Shown: positions 9,125-18,507 of the stretch, in pieces
Layout: each line of letters begins with the position of its first letter
Position numbering within the stretch: the stretch's first letter is position 1
Assembly (NCBI GenBank): GCA_945865645.1
Contig: CAMBEI010000008.1
Coordinates: 1 to 59,929, forward strand
Source of the DNA: Chitinophaga pinensis
GTDB taxonomy: Bacteria; Bacteroidota; Bacteroidia; Chitinophagales; Chitinophagaceae
DNA: 59,929 nucleotides
Direction of reading: 5' to 3'
Position numbers and translations under genes: made by a program
Notes under the pieces: model-generated
The model's database searches: none
Told to the model about the DNA's origin: nothing
The model's input: only the letters and a program-made list of their open reading frames with translations

Positions 9125-10612
9125 ATGTCATTAAAAATATATAATACCCTTTCAAGAGAAAAAGAATTTTTTATACCCCTAATACCCGATCATGTGGGTA
9201 TGTATGTTTGTGGACCAACGGTTTACAGCAATCTACACCTAGGCAACTGCCGTACTTTTATTTCTTTTGATATAATTTATCGCTACTTAGTTTACCTGGG
9301 CTATAAAGTACGTTATGTTAGAAATATTACTGATGCCGGACACTTAGAGGGCGATCAGGATGAAGGGGATGACAAATTTAGTAAACTGGCTCGCCTGCAA
9401 AAAGTAGAGCCGATGGAGATTGTTCAAAAATACACATTGGGCTTTCATCATGTTATGCAACTACTTAATAATTTGCCACCATCTATAGAGCCAACAGCTA
9501 CCGGACATATTGTAGAACAAATAGAAATTACTAAACAAATTATAACCAATGGATATGCTTACGAAGTAAACGGCACCATTTATTTTGATGTAGAAAAATA
9601 TAATAAGGCGCAACCATACGGCATACTTACTAATCGTAAAATGGATGATTTACTAGAAGGCACTCGGGAGCTTGGCGGACAGAACGAAAAACGCGGTAGA
9701 CTTGATTTTGCACTTTGGATAAAAGCCAAACCAGAGCATTTAATGCAATGGCCAAGTCCTTGGGGAATGGGTTTCCCCGGATGGCATATTGAATGCTCGG
9801 CGATGAGTGAAAAATACCTGGGCAAAAAATTTGATATACATGGCGGTGGCATAGACTTGGCCGCTACACACCATACCAATGAAATTGCACAAAGCCAAGC
9901 ATGCTATCATATCAGCCCAGCTAATTTTTGGATGCATACTAATATGCTTACCGTTAATGGAATAAGAATGAGTAAATCTTTGGGCAATGGATTTTTGCCA
10001 GAAGAATTATTTACTGGTAATCATCCATTATTGGAAAAAGCTTATACACCTATGACGGTAAGGTTTTTTATGTTGCAAACTCATTACCGAAGCACACTTG
10101 ATTTTAGTAATGATGCATTGCAGGCGTCGGAAAAAGGATTGAAAAGACTTTGGGATGCTTATGAAGTGTTGAAACAGTTGGAGTTTGGTAGTGAGCTGTT
10201 GGCAGTTGATGTAGAACTAGATGCAAAAGTGAACAAATTAATAAATGAGTGTGACGAGTTTATGAATGATGACTTTAACACAGCAAAAGTTTTGGGCAGT
10301 ATGTTTGAGTTGGTACCAGTTATTAATTCTATTAAAGAGGGGCTAATACCTGTAGCTGCAATTTCTGCTGAAACCTTATCGCTGCTGCAACAAAAATTTA
10401 AAATTTATTTAGAAGATGTTTTTGGTTTGCAAAAAAGCACTGCCAATAATGAACTACTGAATGGGGTAATGGACCTGTTGATTGAAATAAGAAAGGAAGC
10501 CAAAGCAAAAAGAGATTTTGTAACAAGTGATAAGATAAGAGACCAGCTGGCAGAAACAGGTATTAATTTGAAGGATGAAAGGGGGGGAGAAATGAGCTGG
10601 GAGGTATATTAA
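9125..10612 (+). CDS. cysS: cysteinyl-tRNA synthetase
   Basis: The 495-residue class I synthetase charges tRNA-Cys. The HIGH-like motif is HLGN (in NLHLGNCRTF, about 37-46), and the KMSKS motif is RMSKS (GIRMSKSLGN). The zinc ligands are visible in YVCGPTVY, WHIECSAM and the HHTNEIAQSQA segment. The C-terminal anticodon-binding helices end in DERGGEMSWEVY. Length and order are normal for the family. A 32-bp gap leads to the glycosylase gene on the same strand. Confidence 0.96.
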   Translation: MSLKIYNTLSREKEFFIPLIPDHVGMYVCGPTVYSNLHLGNCRTFISFDIIYRYLVYLGYKVRYVRNITDAGHLEGDQDEGDDKFSKLARLQKVEPMEIVQKYTLGFHHVMQLLNNLPPSIEPTATGHIVEQIEITKQIITNGYAYEVNGTIYFDVEKYNKAQPYGILTNRKMDDLLEGTRELGGQNEKRGRLDFALWIKAKPEHLMQWPSPWGMGFPGWHIECSAMSEKYLGKKFDIHGGGIDLAATHHTNEIAQSQACYHISPANFWMHTNMLTVNGIRMSKSLGNGFLPEELFTGNHPLLEKAYTPMTVRFFMLQTHYRSTLDFSNDALQASEKGLKRLWDAYEVLKQLEFGSELLAVDVELDAKVNKLINECDEFMNDDFNTAKVLGSMFELVPVINSIKEGLIPVAAISAETLSLLQQKFKIYLEDVFGLQKSTANNELLNGVMDLLIEIRKEAKAKRDFVTSDKIRDQLAETGINLKDERGGEMSWEVY

Positions 10613-10656
10613 ATAAAGAGGCCAAAAAATAAATAAAACACTTATTGGCCATCAAT

Positions 10657-11259
10657 ATGGAGCATGTATTACATCTTACTAAAGACAAAAAATTAAAAAA
10701 AATACTTGAGTTGCAGCAACCGCTTATGCTGGCTAAAAGAAAAAATGTTTACCTGCATTTATGTTTTTCCATCATGAGCCAGCAACTAAGTACAAAAGTT
10801 GCAGATGTTTTTCACCGCAGGTTTATCAATTTATTCAGCAACAAAAATCCTACAGCCATACAAATTGCGACAATGCCGTTTGAAACCTTACGAAGTATAG
10901 GGCTCAGTAATGCTAAGACTAATTATGTATTAAATGTTTGTAATTTTTTTATTACAGAAAAAATAACAGATGCTAAGTTATACAAGATGACTAACGAGGA
11001 ATTAATAAAATATCTTACTCAAATAAAGGGCGTTGGCAAATGGACGGTACAAATGATTTTAATTTTTACACTAGGGAGAGAGGATATTTTTGCGGTAGAT
11101 GATTTAGGTATTCAACAAGCTGTTTGTAAATTATATAATATTAATACTGCTGATAAAAAAGTAATGAAAGATAAAATGCTTACTGTTTCAAAAAGATGGA
11201 TTCCCTACAGAACTTATGCCTGTATGTATTTATGGGATTGGAAGGATAATAGAACCTAA
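10657..11259 (+). CDS. AlkA/HhH-GPD family DNA-3-methyladenine glycosylase
   Basis: About 200 residues with the helix-hairpin-helix motif LTQIKGVGKWTVQMI and the downstream Gly/Pro-Asp region FAVDDLGIQQAV, whose aspartate is the family's catalytic residue. The enzyme removes alkylated bases in base-excision repair. I chose the ATG at 10657, because the product then starts MEHVLHLTKDKKLKK as homologues do. A TTG at 10645 would add four residues. It lacks the N-terminal TBP-like domain of long AlkA, like many compact bacterial versions. Confidence 0.85.
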   Translation: MEHVLHLTKDKKLKKILELQQPLMLAKRKNVYLHLCFSIMSQQLSTKVADVFHRRFINLFSNKNPTAIQIATMPFETLRSIGLSNAKTNYVLNVCNFFITEKITDAKLYKMTNEELIKYLTQIKGVGKWTVQMILIFTLGREDIFAVDDLGIQQAVCKLYNINTADKKVMKDKMLTVSKRWIPYRTYACMYLWDWKDNRT

Positions 11260-11729
11260 AAAATAATATTCGAAACTATTTCTTCTAAATATTTTTTATC
11301 TATTTCTTCAAAAAAATTAAGTTCTGCACTATCCACATCAAGCACCCCAATCACCTCTCCTTTTCTAATAATGGGTACAACAATTTCTGATTTAGATAAA
11401 CTGTTGCAGGCAATATGGCCTGGAAATTTTTCTACATCAGCAACTATTAATATTTCAGCATTTTGCCACGCTGCACCACAAACACCCGTTCCTTTTTTTA
11501 TTCTTGTGCAGGCAACAGGCCCCTGAAAAGGGCCCAGCACTAATTCATCATTTTTTACCAAATAAAAACCAACCCATAACCATTTAAACTGATCTTTAAG
11601 TGCAGCACTTATATTTGCCAGGTTGGCAATAAGATCGGGCTCGTCTTCCAGCAATGCTTTTATTTGAGGAGTGAGTGATTGGTAGATTTCTTCTTTTGTT
11701 CCCTGTATGATGTTTAAGTCTTCTGCCAT
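11256..11729 (-). CDS. free methionine-(R)-sulfoxide reductase (GAF domain, fRMsr)
   Basis: The 157-residue GAF-domain enzyme has the three cysteines of fRMsr, in PVACTRI, TGVCGAA and HIACNSLSK, and the family's GPFQGP and VPIIRKGEVIGVLDVDS strands. It reduces free Met-(R)-sulfoxide. The open frame reaches back to an ATG at 11756. However, a -7 box TATCTTTG (11734-11741, minus strand) lies 4 nt before the ATG at 11729, so the shorter start is preferred and the mRNA is probably leaderless. The stop overlaps the convergent glycosylase stop by 4 bp. Confidence 0.85.
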   Translation of the reverse strand: MAEDLNIIQGTKEEIYQSLTPQIKALLEDEPDLIANLANISAALKDQFKWLWVGFYLVKNDELVLGPFQGPVACTRIKKGTGVCGAAWQNAEILIVADVEKFPGHIACNSLSKSEIVVPIIRKGEVIGVLDVDSAELNFFEEIDKKYLEEIVSNIIF

Positions 11730-11733
11730 GAGG

Positions 11734-11741
11734 CAAAGATA
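11734..11741 (-). promoter_or_regulatory. -7 box abutting the fRMsr start
   Basis: TATCTTTG, then CCTC, then ATG on the minus strand. This decides the start choice for the reductase. Confidence 0.4.
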
Positions 11742-11840
11742 AGTTGCCTTTGTCATTTAGAGGCACGAGGAGTCTCATTTATATAATTTAAAATACTTCG
11801 TTCCTCAGCATAAGAGACGTAAGAGGATGTTGAATAGGTA

Positions 11841-12359
11841 TCAGTTTTTCTCCAAAATCATATCACTATAAGAAAGTGAACAAAAATCTTTAGCAGCAAT
11901 ACCAAACATAGCAGCATACTCATCACACTGCGCCTGCAGTTTTTCTTTATCAATGCTTCCATCTTTATCAATGGCTTCTACTTCCACAAAAGTCCCCAAG
12001 CCTGCAACAGTATCAAAATGAAATTTTACATTGTTAATAAAGTAAATTTTTCTACGTTTAATAACTACCACTTTTATGCCTAGGGTTTTAATAAGAATTT
12101 CTTTAAGTGTTTTATCTGACAGGTGTTGATATAATAAAACATGGCTGGATTTAGCTCCTGCAAAATTTTCTCTTTCATAATGTATCAAAGCGGTCTCAAT
12201 ATTCCCTTCACGTAATTTTAATCTGCCAGTTTGTACATTAAAATAAGTATCAATCTGATGGTCTTCGCCAATAAATAGAGCATTGTGTTGAGCCAATAAA
12301 TTTTCTAATACATCCAATTCTTTTGCGGCTGCTTTAAATTCGATATTGAATATTTGCAT
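11841..12359 (-). CDS. CYTH-domain protein, class IV adenylate cyclase (CyaB)-like
   Basis: The 172-residue protein has the CYTH signature: an N-terminal IEFKA (the EXEXK-like strand), then DTYFNVQTGRLKLREG, a YERE strand, VVIKRRKIYF, and the acidic FHFDTVAGLGTFVEVEA. Members bind triphosphates in a tunnel with Mg2+ and include CyaB-type adenylate cyclases and thiamine-triphosphatases. The DTYF/LKLRE spacing is closest to CyaB-like proteins, but substrate is unproven. A TACCTTCG box (12364-12371, minus strand) lies 4 nt before the ATG. The gene stands downstream of the S46 peptidase gene but is separated from it by a terminator. Confidence 0.75.
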   Translation of the reverse strand: MQIFNIEFKAAAKELDVLENLLAQHNALFIGEDHQIDTYFNVQTGRLKLREGNIETALIHYERENFAGAKSSHVLLYQHLSDKTLKEILIKTLGIKVVVIKRRKIYFINNVKFHFDTVAGLGTFVEVEAIDKDGSIDKEKLQAQCDEYAAMFGIAAKDFCSLSYSDMILEKN

Positions 12360-12376
12360 GAGACGAAGGTATAAAA

Positions 12377-12405
12377 AAACTGCCTTGATTATTTCAAGGC
12401 AGTTT
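12377..12405 (-). terminator. terminator of the S46 peptidase gene
   Basis: An 11-bp perfect stem (AAACTGCCTTG / CAAGGCAGTTT) with a 7-nt loop is followed by a T tract on the minus strand. Confidence 0.8.
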
Positions 12406-12425
12406 AAACAAGTGTATACAAACTC

Positions 12426-14588
12426 TTACCTCACCAACTTTAGCTCGTCAATTATATTTTTTGCACCTCCTAATTTATCAATACACCAAAGTACATAACG
12501 TACATCCACATTAATAGTACGGTTAAGGTCTTTATCAAATGCAATTTTGTGGCTAAGCGCTTCGTAGTTGCCATCGAAAGCAAGTCCTAATAAATTTCCG
12601 CTACCATCTATGACCGGACTGCCAGAGTTGCCACCGGTGATATCATTGGTAGTAATAAAACCAATCACTAGGTCATTTGTACGCTTGTCTATATATTGAC
12701 CAAAATCTTTTTTCTTTAATAAATCAATTTGTTTGGCCGGCAAGTCAAATTCATAATCGCCCGCAACATATTTTTCTAACACTCCTTTGCCGGTGGTTAC
12801 ATAATCATAAAATACTCCATCTCTAGGGCGATAACTTTTTACAGCGCCATAACTTACACGCATACTAAAGTTTGCATCGGGATACATTTTATTTACGGCT
12901 GCCGGGTTCATTTCCATAATACCTTTCAGGTAGGCCCTGCCCAGCTCATCGTTATTGTTGACAAAATCTGTACGCAGGGATAGATATTTACTGGTATAAT
13001 TTTTTGTAAATGCAGCAGCATACGCAAAAGCAGGATCTTCTTGCAATGCAACAGCAGTAGGGCTTTCTGTAAACGCTTTCCATTTTGCATCGTCCAGCAT
13101 CATGGTTTTTGCAAACACATCATGTGCCCAGACTTTAAAAGTAGCTTCATCTTTAAGGCTGCCGTAAGCCGATTTCATGCCTTCATAAAAACCAATCGGG
13201 TGCTGGTTCTTATCTACATCGTTGTAAAACATCATGGCTGTGGCAGCCAGTATTTTTTCATCACTTGGCAGGTCTTCACTTGCCTTAAAGGCATCACGTG
13301 CCGCTGTTGCTGCTTCAATCGCTTTTTTAAGTTCGGCGGCCAGTGTGTTTGTTTTTAGCAGTTTGTCTTCTAGAGAAATTAACCTGGAAGCATTACCGGC
13401 TAAAGGGGAACCCATAATTCCTTCATTTAAATACTGGCGCATTTTACTGTAAGGAGTCCAGGTGGCATAATTCTTTGCATAATCAGCCATCACATTTTCA
13501 TACTCTGGCTTTTCTTTTGCCCATGCATTGAATTTGTTTTCAAAAGCCTGTTTTTCATCAAATACTTTGTATTTGATCAGCTGTTTTGTTTCGCCATCAA
13601 AAAATTTCCAGTAGTTGGCAACACCGGCATAATTGTCGGCCAGCTTTAATTTTACTGCGGGGTCTTTAATCATTTGCTCGTGCATAAATTTTAAACGTAC
13701 ATCACGCAAACCAACAAGTGAAGGGTTTTCAATTTCGTTTTTCAGTTTAATACCATAGCTGGTTTCGTAACGGGTAGTTCCGCCAGGATAGCCGTAGATC
13801 ATAGCAAAATCACCATCTTTAATCCCCTTAATACTTACGGGTAAAAAATGTTTTGGTTTCAGCGGAACATTATCTGCACTGTAAGGAACAGGTTTTCCGT
13901 CTTTACTGGCATACACACGAAACACCGAAAAATCGCCAGTGTGGCGTGGCCACTCCCAGTTGTCGGTATCACCTCCAAACTTACCTACACTCTCAGGAGG
14001 AGCACCCACAAGGCGTATATCTCTGTAAGTTTTGTAAACATACATGATATGCTGGTTGCCTTTGAACATGGGATAGATTCTTCCTGCAAGTTCATTTTCT
14101 TTGTCCAAAACTTTATCAGTAATGGCTTTATAAACATCTGCGATCTTTTTAACCCTGTCGGCCCAGCTTAAACCTTTTAACTGGTCTTCAACTTCTTTGG
14201 TAACATCTACAATACGGTCCAAGAACTGCACAGTAAGCGTGCTTTTTATTTCCTGTTCTTTATTGTAAGCATAAAACCCATCACGTAAATAATTATGCTC
14301 AATCGTACTTGCTCCCGAAATGGCACTATATCCGCAGTGGTGGTTGGTAAAAATTAAACCTTGGCTACTTACAATTTCTCCGGTACATCCGCCACCAAAA
14401 ATCAGTATGGCATCTTTAAGCGATGACTTGTTGATGGAATACAATTGTTCCGCGGTAAGTTTTAATCCTTTTTTTACCATATCAGCATATACCTGCTTGC
14501 CCAATAACATAGGCAACCACATGCCTTCATCGGCTTGCGCTTTAAATAGACTGAGCGAAAGCGCAATCATAATAAAAATCTTCTTCAT
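12426..14588 (-). CDS. S46 family dipeptidyl-peptidase, DPP7-like specificity
   Basis: The 720-residue protein has a signal peptide (1-19) and the S46 chymotrypsin-fold motifs: GGGCTGEIVSSQGLIFTNHH with the catalytic His (H83/H84) and GNSGSP with Ser655. S46 enzymes remove dipeptides from peptide N-termini in the periplasm and feed amino-acid catabolism. In Porphyromonas DPP11, Arg673 (18 residues after the serine) selects Asp/Glu, and DPP7 has Gly at that place. Here it is Gly673 (AFDGNYEA), which predicts DPP7-like preference for hydrophobic or broad P1 residues. A -7 box TAAATTTG lies at 14608-14615 on the minus strand. Confidence 0.93.
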   Translation of the reverse strand: MKKIFIMIALSLSLFKAQADEGMWLPMLLGKQVYADMVKKGLKLTAEQLYSINKSSLKDAILIFGGGCTGEIVSSQGLIFTNHHCGYSAISGASTIEHNYLRDGFYAYNKEQEIKSTLTVQFLDRIVDVTKEVEDQLKGLSWADRVKKIADVYKAITDKVLDKENELAGRIYPMFKGNQHIMYVYKTYRDIRLVGAPPESVGKFGGDTDNWEWPRHTGDFSVFRVYASKDGKPVPYSADNVPLKPKHFLPVSIKGIKDGDFAMIYGYPGGTTRYETSYGIKLKNEIENPSLVGLRDVRLKFMHEQMIKDPAVKLKLADNYAGVANYWKFFDGETKQLIKYKVFDEKQAFENKFNAWAKEKPEYENVMADYAKNYATWTPYSKMRQYLNEGIMGSPLAGNASRLISLEDKLLKTNTLAAELKKAIEAATAARDAFKASEDLPSDEKILAATAMMFYNDVDKNQHPIGFYEGMKSAYGSLKDEATFKVWAHDVFAKTMMLDDAKWKAFTESPTAVALQEDPAFAYAAAFTKNYTSKYLSLRTDFVNNNDELGRAYLKGIMEMNPAAVNKMYPDANFSMRVSYGAVKSYRPRDGVFYDYVTTGKGVLEKYVAGDYEFDLPAKQIDLLKKKDFGQYIDKRTNDLVIGFITTNDITGGNSGSPVIDGSGNLLGLAFDGNYEALSHKIAFDKDLNRTINVDVRYVLWCIDKLGGAKNIIDELKLVR

Positions 14589-14607
14589 ATAGCTTTGTTT
14601 TAGGACA

Positions 14608-14615
14608 CAAATTTA
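14608..14615 (-). promoter_or_regulatory. probable promoter -7 box of the S46 peptidase
   Basis: TAAATTTG on the minus strand lies 19 bp before the ATG. The rest of the 14589-14874 gap holds no recognisable gene. Confidence 0.4.
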
Positions 14616-14874
14616 ATGATTAATTAGTTACATCTCCCCCTTTCTATCACAACATTCCTAACCTTTTGTGTCTTAATTTAAGGAAGCATCTAATTTAATA
14701 TAAGTAGATATTTTGCCTTTCGATTAAACACGAGGGTTTATTCATCACTAAATAAAATAATATATTGCACAAACTGTTCCCCTATACTCAACGCCATTTC
14801 TTTTGCTATGGGGTAGAGTGAACCTGTCCCGTTTTTTTTCTTTATCTTTCCTTTCTTTAACCTTATAACTAACA

Positions 14875-16410
14875 ATGCCTCTTTTTGATATTAAGCTCCC
14901 TAAGTCTATTGCTCGAGCACTTAATATCCCTATAAGTAATCCTAGAAACCAACAAATTAAAGTACTTAAAAAGCTTTTAAAAAAAGCTAGGTTTACCGAA
15001 TTTGGTCAGCGATATCGTTTTGATGAGGTTTTAATGAGTAATCATCCCGGTAAAAAATTTCAACTAAATGTTCCAACTTTCGACTATAATAAAATTTATG
15101 ATGCGTGGTGGTATAAAGCTAAAGAGGGTAGCCCGGATGTTTGCTGGCCAGGAGTAATAAAATATTTTGCCCTTAGTAGTGGCACCAGCGACGCAACGAC
15201 CAAATTTATTCCCATTACCAAAGAGTTAATTAGAAGTAATACCATTACTAGTTTTAATCAGCTCTTTAGTTTGGCCAAATATGAAAACATACCAAGAAGT
15301 TCTGTGGGTAAAGGCTGGCTAATTTTAGGAGGAAGCACACAACTCCAAAAGGGGCCAACTTATTTTGCTGGCGACTTAAGTGGAATTCAACAAAAAAATA
15401 TTCCTTTCTGGTTTCAAAGTCTTGGCTTTTATAAGCCAGGTAAAAAAATTGCAAAAGAAAAAGATTGGGCAAAAAAAATAAATGAAGTAGTAAATAGTGC
15501 GCCTCAATGGGATATTGGTTTTATTATAGGTGTGCCTGCTTGGTTACAATTATGTATGGAAAAGATTGTGGAGAAGTACGCATTAAAAAACATACATGAA
15601 ATATGGCCTAACCTGGCATTTTATGTGCATGGCGGAGTTGCTATGGAGCCTTATAAAAAAGGATTTGAAAAATTAATGGGGAAGCCGATTACTTATATAG
15701 AAACCTACTTAGCCAGTGAAGGATTTTTAGCTTTTCAAAATAGACAAGATGCAATTGGCATGCACCTCGCCCTTAACAATAATGTGTTTTTTGAATTTGT
15801 GCCATTTGATTCAAAAAATTTTGATGTAGAAGGGAATATGGTTGATGAGCCAGAAGCTTACATGATTCATGAAATTGAGGAGCATAAAGATTACTCTATT
15901 TTAATTAGTACCAACGCGGGAGCTTGGCGTTATGCCATTGGCGATACCATTAGATTGGTTGATAAAGAAAGAAGTGAGATTATTATTACTGGGCGGACCA
16001 AACATTTTTTAAGTTTGGTTGGCGAACATCTTAGTGTGGATAATATGAATAAAGCAATTGAATTGGTGAGTGCGGATCTAAATATTTCTATTCCTGAGTT
16101 TACAGTTGCAGGGGTGCCTTATGGAACTTTTTTTGCCCACCATTGGTATGTAGCAACAGACGATAAAGTTAACGCCGAAGAGCTAAAAAATAAAATTGAC
16201 ACCAACTTAAAAGAATTAAATGATGATTATGATGTTGAGCGTAAGTACGCATTAAAACAAATTATGCTTACAGTGTTACCAGAAAGCACATTTATGAAAT
16301 TTATGAAATCAAAAGGGAAACTTGGTGGCCAACATAAATTTCCTCGGGTGCTTAAAGGTCCTATGCTAGATGATTGGCAAAGTTTTTTAAAAGCAGAAAA
16401 CATTATTTAA
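14875..16410 (+). CDS. GH3 auxin-responsive-promoter family protein (acyl-adenylating enzyme)
   Basis: The 511-residue protein belongs to the ANL superfamily GH3 group, which is widespread in Bacteroidota. The ATP-binding motif 1 is seen as ALSSGTSDATTKFIP (about 98-112). A YIETYLASEGF segment and the TNAGAWRYAIGDTIR motif (motif 3) follow, and GRTKHFLSLVGEHLS lies before the C-terminal domain. The plant enzymes conjugate amino acids to acyl acids, and the bacterial substrates are unknown. The gene stands alone with no operon partner. Confidence 0.88.
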   Translation: MPLFDIKLPKSIARALNIPISNPRNQQIKVLKKLLKKARFTEFGQRYRFDEVLMSNHPGKKFQLNVPTFDYNKIYDAWWYKAKEGSPDVCWPGVIKYFALSSGTSDATTKFIPITKELIRSNTITSFNQLFSLAKYENIPRSSVGKGWLILGGSTQLQKGPTYFAGDLSGIQQKNIPFWFQSLGFYKPGKKIAKEKDWAKKINEVVNSAPQWDIGFIIGVPAWLQLCMEKIVEKYALKNIHEIWPNLAFYVHGGVAMEPYKKGFEKLMGKPITYIETYLASEGFLAFQNRQDAIGMHLALNNNVFFEFVPFDSKNFDVEGNMVDEPEAYMIHEIEEHKDYSILISTNAGAWRYAIGDTIRLVDKERSEIIITGRTKHFLSLVGEHLSVDNMNKAIELVSADLNISIPEFTVAGVPYGTFFAHHWYVATDDKVNAEELKNKIDTNLKELNDDYDVERKYALKQIMLTVLPESTFMKFMKSKGKLGGQHKFPRVLKGPMLDDWQSFLKAENII

Positions 16411-16435
16411 AGTTTTATTGTTGGGCAATCAATAT

Positions 16436-16735
16436 CTTTATTTTTCTTTCCAAATTTACGATGGGTTAGTGTATCTACTATCATCTCCTTTTAATTTTGC
16501 AATGCTGATATGTCCCCGTACTGAAAGAAAATAATTGATAGGCTTTTTTACAAAAAAAGAAAATCCAGGTTCAATTGTTTTAAACGACCCTAGTTGCTTT
16601 GGCGTAAGATCGCCCTGGTAAATATATGCAACATCCCCCCCATACTCATGTTTTTATAAATTTGAGCCTGGGCATTATATCCAATAAATAAAAAAGATAA
16701 TAATACAATCGCTGTTTTTAATTCTTTTTAGCATA
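16436..16735 (-). pseudogene. decayed outer-membrane protein gene (DUF6089-like), 5' fragment
   Basis: In this 545-bp gap the minus strand encodes pieces of one protein in shifting frames. An ATG at 16733 leads, after a frameshift, into a signal peptide reading ELKTAIVLLSFLFIGYNAQAQ. The frame shifts again at or near a run of seven C (16635-16641) into EYGGDVAYIYQGDLTPKQLG and then GFSFFVKKPINYFLSVRGHI, and ends at a stop after SRYTNPS. The Y-x-GDLTP pattern recalls the N-terminus of DUF6089 beta-barrel proteins. At least two frameshifts and loss of the C-terminal two thirds make this a pseudogene. Confidence 0.65.
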
Positions 16736-16955
16736 ATAGTTGGTATTATAAATTATAAAATCAAATCCAATAGTCCCACTAATGTTATCTGACTAAAAAC
16801 AGGAGTCTTAATTATCCCGTCAGGTGTTAAATAAATCATAATTATAAAATTTTTTAATAAAAAAAATAAGTCTGTAAACACTTAAAAAATTTATTCTTGT
16901 AAATGGGTAAACAATTATATTTATATTTTTAAAAATGCTTTCTTAAATTTAACAA

Positions 16956-17615
16956 ATGATTGATGCATTTATAAAAGGCCTGGTGGTTAGTTTGCTGTTA
17001 ATTTTCTCAGTTGGGCCGATAATTTTTACTATTATTAAACAGAGTATAAACCATGGCCGACGTGGCGGATTTAGTTTCATTATTGGCGTTTGGGTTAGCG
17101 ATATTATTTGGGTGATACTTAGCAATGGTTTTAGCGAAGCCATTAAAATATTATTAGATTTTAAAATTCCGATAGGCATAGCCGGCTGTGTTTTTTTAAT
17201 TGGAATGGGTATTTATTTTTCTTTTATAAAAAAAATAGAATCTCGTTCATTACAAGAACCGCTTAAGATAGCGGGGGATGTATTTACAGATACCGAAAAA
17301 AAAACAAATTATTTTGCTATTATGAGCTCGGGTTTTATCATCAACACCCTTAATCCAGCGGTTATTTCTTTTTGGGTAATTATGGCCGCATCTTTAGCAT
17401 CGGTATATTCTTTTTATGATCGTATTATAATTTTTTCTACTTGTTTGGGCATAAATATGCTAGCAGATATTGGAAAAGTATTGGGAGCGGGTTATATTGG
17501 AAACAAATTAAGTGATCGGGTAATTCTTATTATTAACCGAATTTCCGGTGCACTATACCTAATCTTTGGGGTTGCAATTTTAGCTGGAATTATTTATACA
17601 TTAGTAAAACATTAG
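16956..17615 (+). CDS. LysE/RhtB family amino-acid exporter
   Basis: The 219-residue protein has about six transmembrane helices. Its N-terminal pattern is typical of LysE translocators: GLVVSLLLIFSVGPIIFTIIKQSINHGRRGG, with the Gly-Pro of helix 1 and the basic NHGRRGG loop. The substrate is likely an amino acid or related small molecule. The Bacteroidota branch has not been assigned one. The mtgA-like gene follows after 2 bp, so the two are co-transcribed. Confidence 0.8.
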   Translation: MIDAFIKGLVVSLLLIFSVGPIIFTIIKQSINHGRRGGFSFIIGVWVSDIIWVILSNGFSEAIKILLDFKIPIGIAGCVFLIGMGIYFSFIKKIESRSLQEPLKIAGDVFTDTEKKTNYFAIMSSGFIINTLNPAVISFWVIMAASLASVYSFYDRIIIFSTCLGINMLADIGKVLGAGYIGNKLSDRVILIINRISGALYLIFGVAILAGIIYTLVKH

Positions 17616-17617
17616 AA

Positions 17618-18502
17618 ATGATTTTTTTTTGGGTTTTATTAAAAAAAATATTTTTTTGGTTATTTATATTACACCTTAGCTTTTTTTTAATATTTATTTA
17701 TAAAAAATTTTCTGTTGCAGGCTTTCCAATTGTAAACCTGCAGCTAAAAATGTCAATTATTTTTGGCATAGTCATTATTCTAGGGGCAGTTTATTATTTT
17801 TGGCTACGTCATATTGAGGCAATAAAAAAAACGGCTATCTTTTTTAAGCAAGTTTTTTTTATTGGTTATATTTCTTCAACAGTATATTTATTTTCTGGCT
17901 TAATATTTAATCCACTCATTACTCTAACGCAGGTTACTAGCATTTTTGAAGGTTATGGTTTGCAAAGAGATTATATTAGATATGAGGATATGGGGAGTAA
18001 TATTAAACTTGCTGTAATAAGTAGCGAGGATCAGCTTTTTCCCGATCACGACGGCTTTGATTTAAAAGCAATTAAACTTGCAATTAAATATAATAAACGA
18101 CATCCTAATAAAGTACGAGGAGCTAGCACTATCAGCCAACAGGTTGCAAAAAATGTTTTTTTGTATCAGGGAGGCGGATTTTTAAGAAAAGGTGTTGAAG
18201 TGTTTTTTACTTTTTCTGTAGAGGCAATGTGGACAAAACGAATTATACTAGAACGGTATTTAAATATAGCAGAAATGGGTCCTGGCATTTTTGGTGTGCA
18301 AGCTGCCGCAAAAAAATACTTTAATAAAAACGCAAAGGATTTAACTATGTCTCAAGCGGCAAAAATTGCAGCTTGTTTACCTAATCCAAAACGATTTACT
18401 GTAAAACCTTTGAGTGGTTATGTAGCCAGACGTTACAATTATATAGTAACACAAATGAATAACTTGGGGGGAGATGTGGATGTGCGGGATATAATAAAGT
18501 AA
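17618..18502 (+). CDS. mtgA: monofunctional peptidoglycan glycosyltransferase (GT51) with extra membrane segment
   Basis: The 294-residue enzyme polymerises lipid II into glycan strands at the periplasmic face. The GT51 motifs are intact: SSEDQLFPDHDGFD with catalytic Glu137, RGASTISQQVAKN, and WTKRIILERYLNIAEMG. Typical MtgA proteins have one N-terminal helix running into a NPPxT segment. Here about 65 residues (32-97), with roughly two more hydrophobic helices, separate the first helix (11-28) from NPLITLTQV. The reading frame is continuous. The start ATG lies 2 bp after the LysE stop. Confidence 0.88.
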   Translation: MIFFWVLLKKIFFWLFILHLSFFLIFIYKKFSVAGFPIVNLQLKMSIIFGIVIILGAVYYFWLRHIEAIKKTAIFFKQVFFIGYISSTVYLFSGLIFNPLITLTQVTSIFEGYGLQRDYIRYEDMGSNIKLAVISSEDQLFPDHDGFDLKAIKLAIKYNKRHPNKVRGASTISQQVAKNVFLYQGGGFLRKGVEVFFTFSVEAMWTKRIILERYLNIAEMGPGIFGVQAAAKKYFNKNAKDLTMSQAAKIAACLPNPKRFTVKPLSGYVARRYNYIVTQMNNLGGDVDVRDIIK

Positions 18503-18507
18503 ACTTT

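Noticed and set aside
13041..13452. Overlapping plus-strand frames of 105 and 72 residues inside the S46 peptidase gene
   Set aside because: They are shadows of the conserved peptidase frame. Cys/Phe-rich products without family features.
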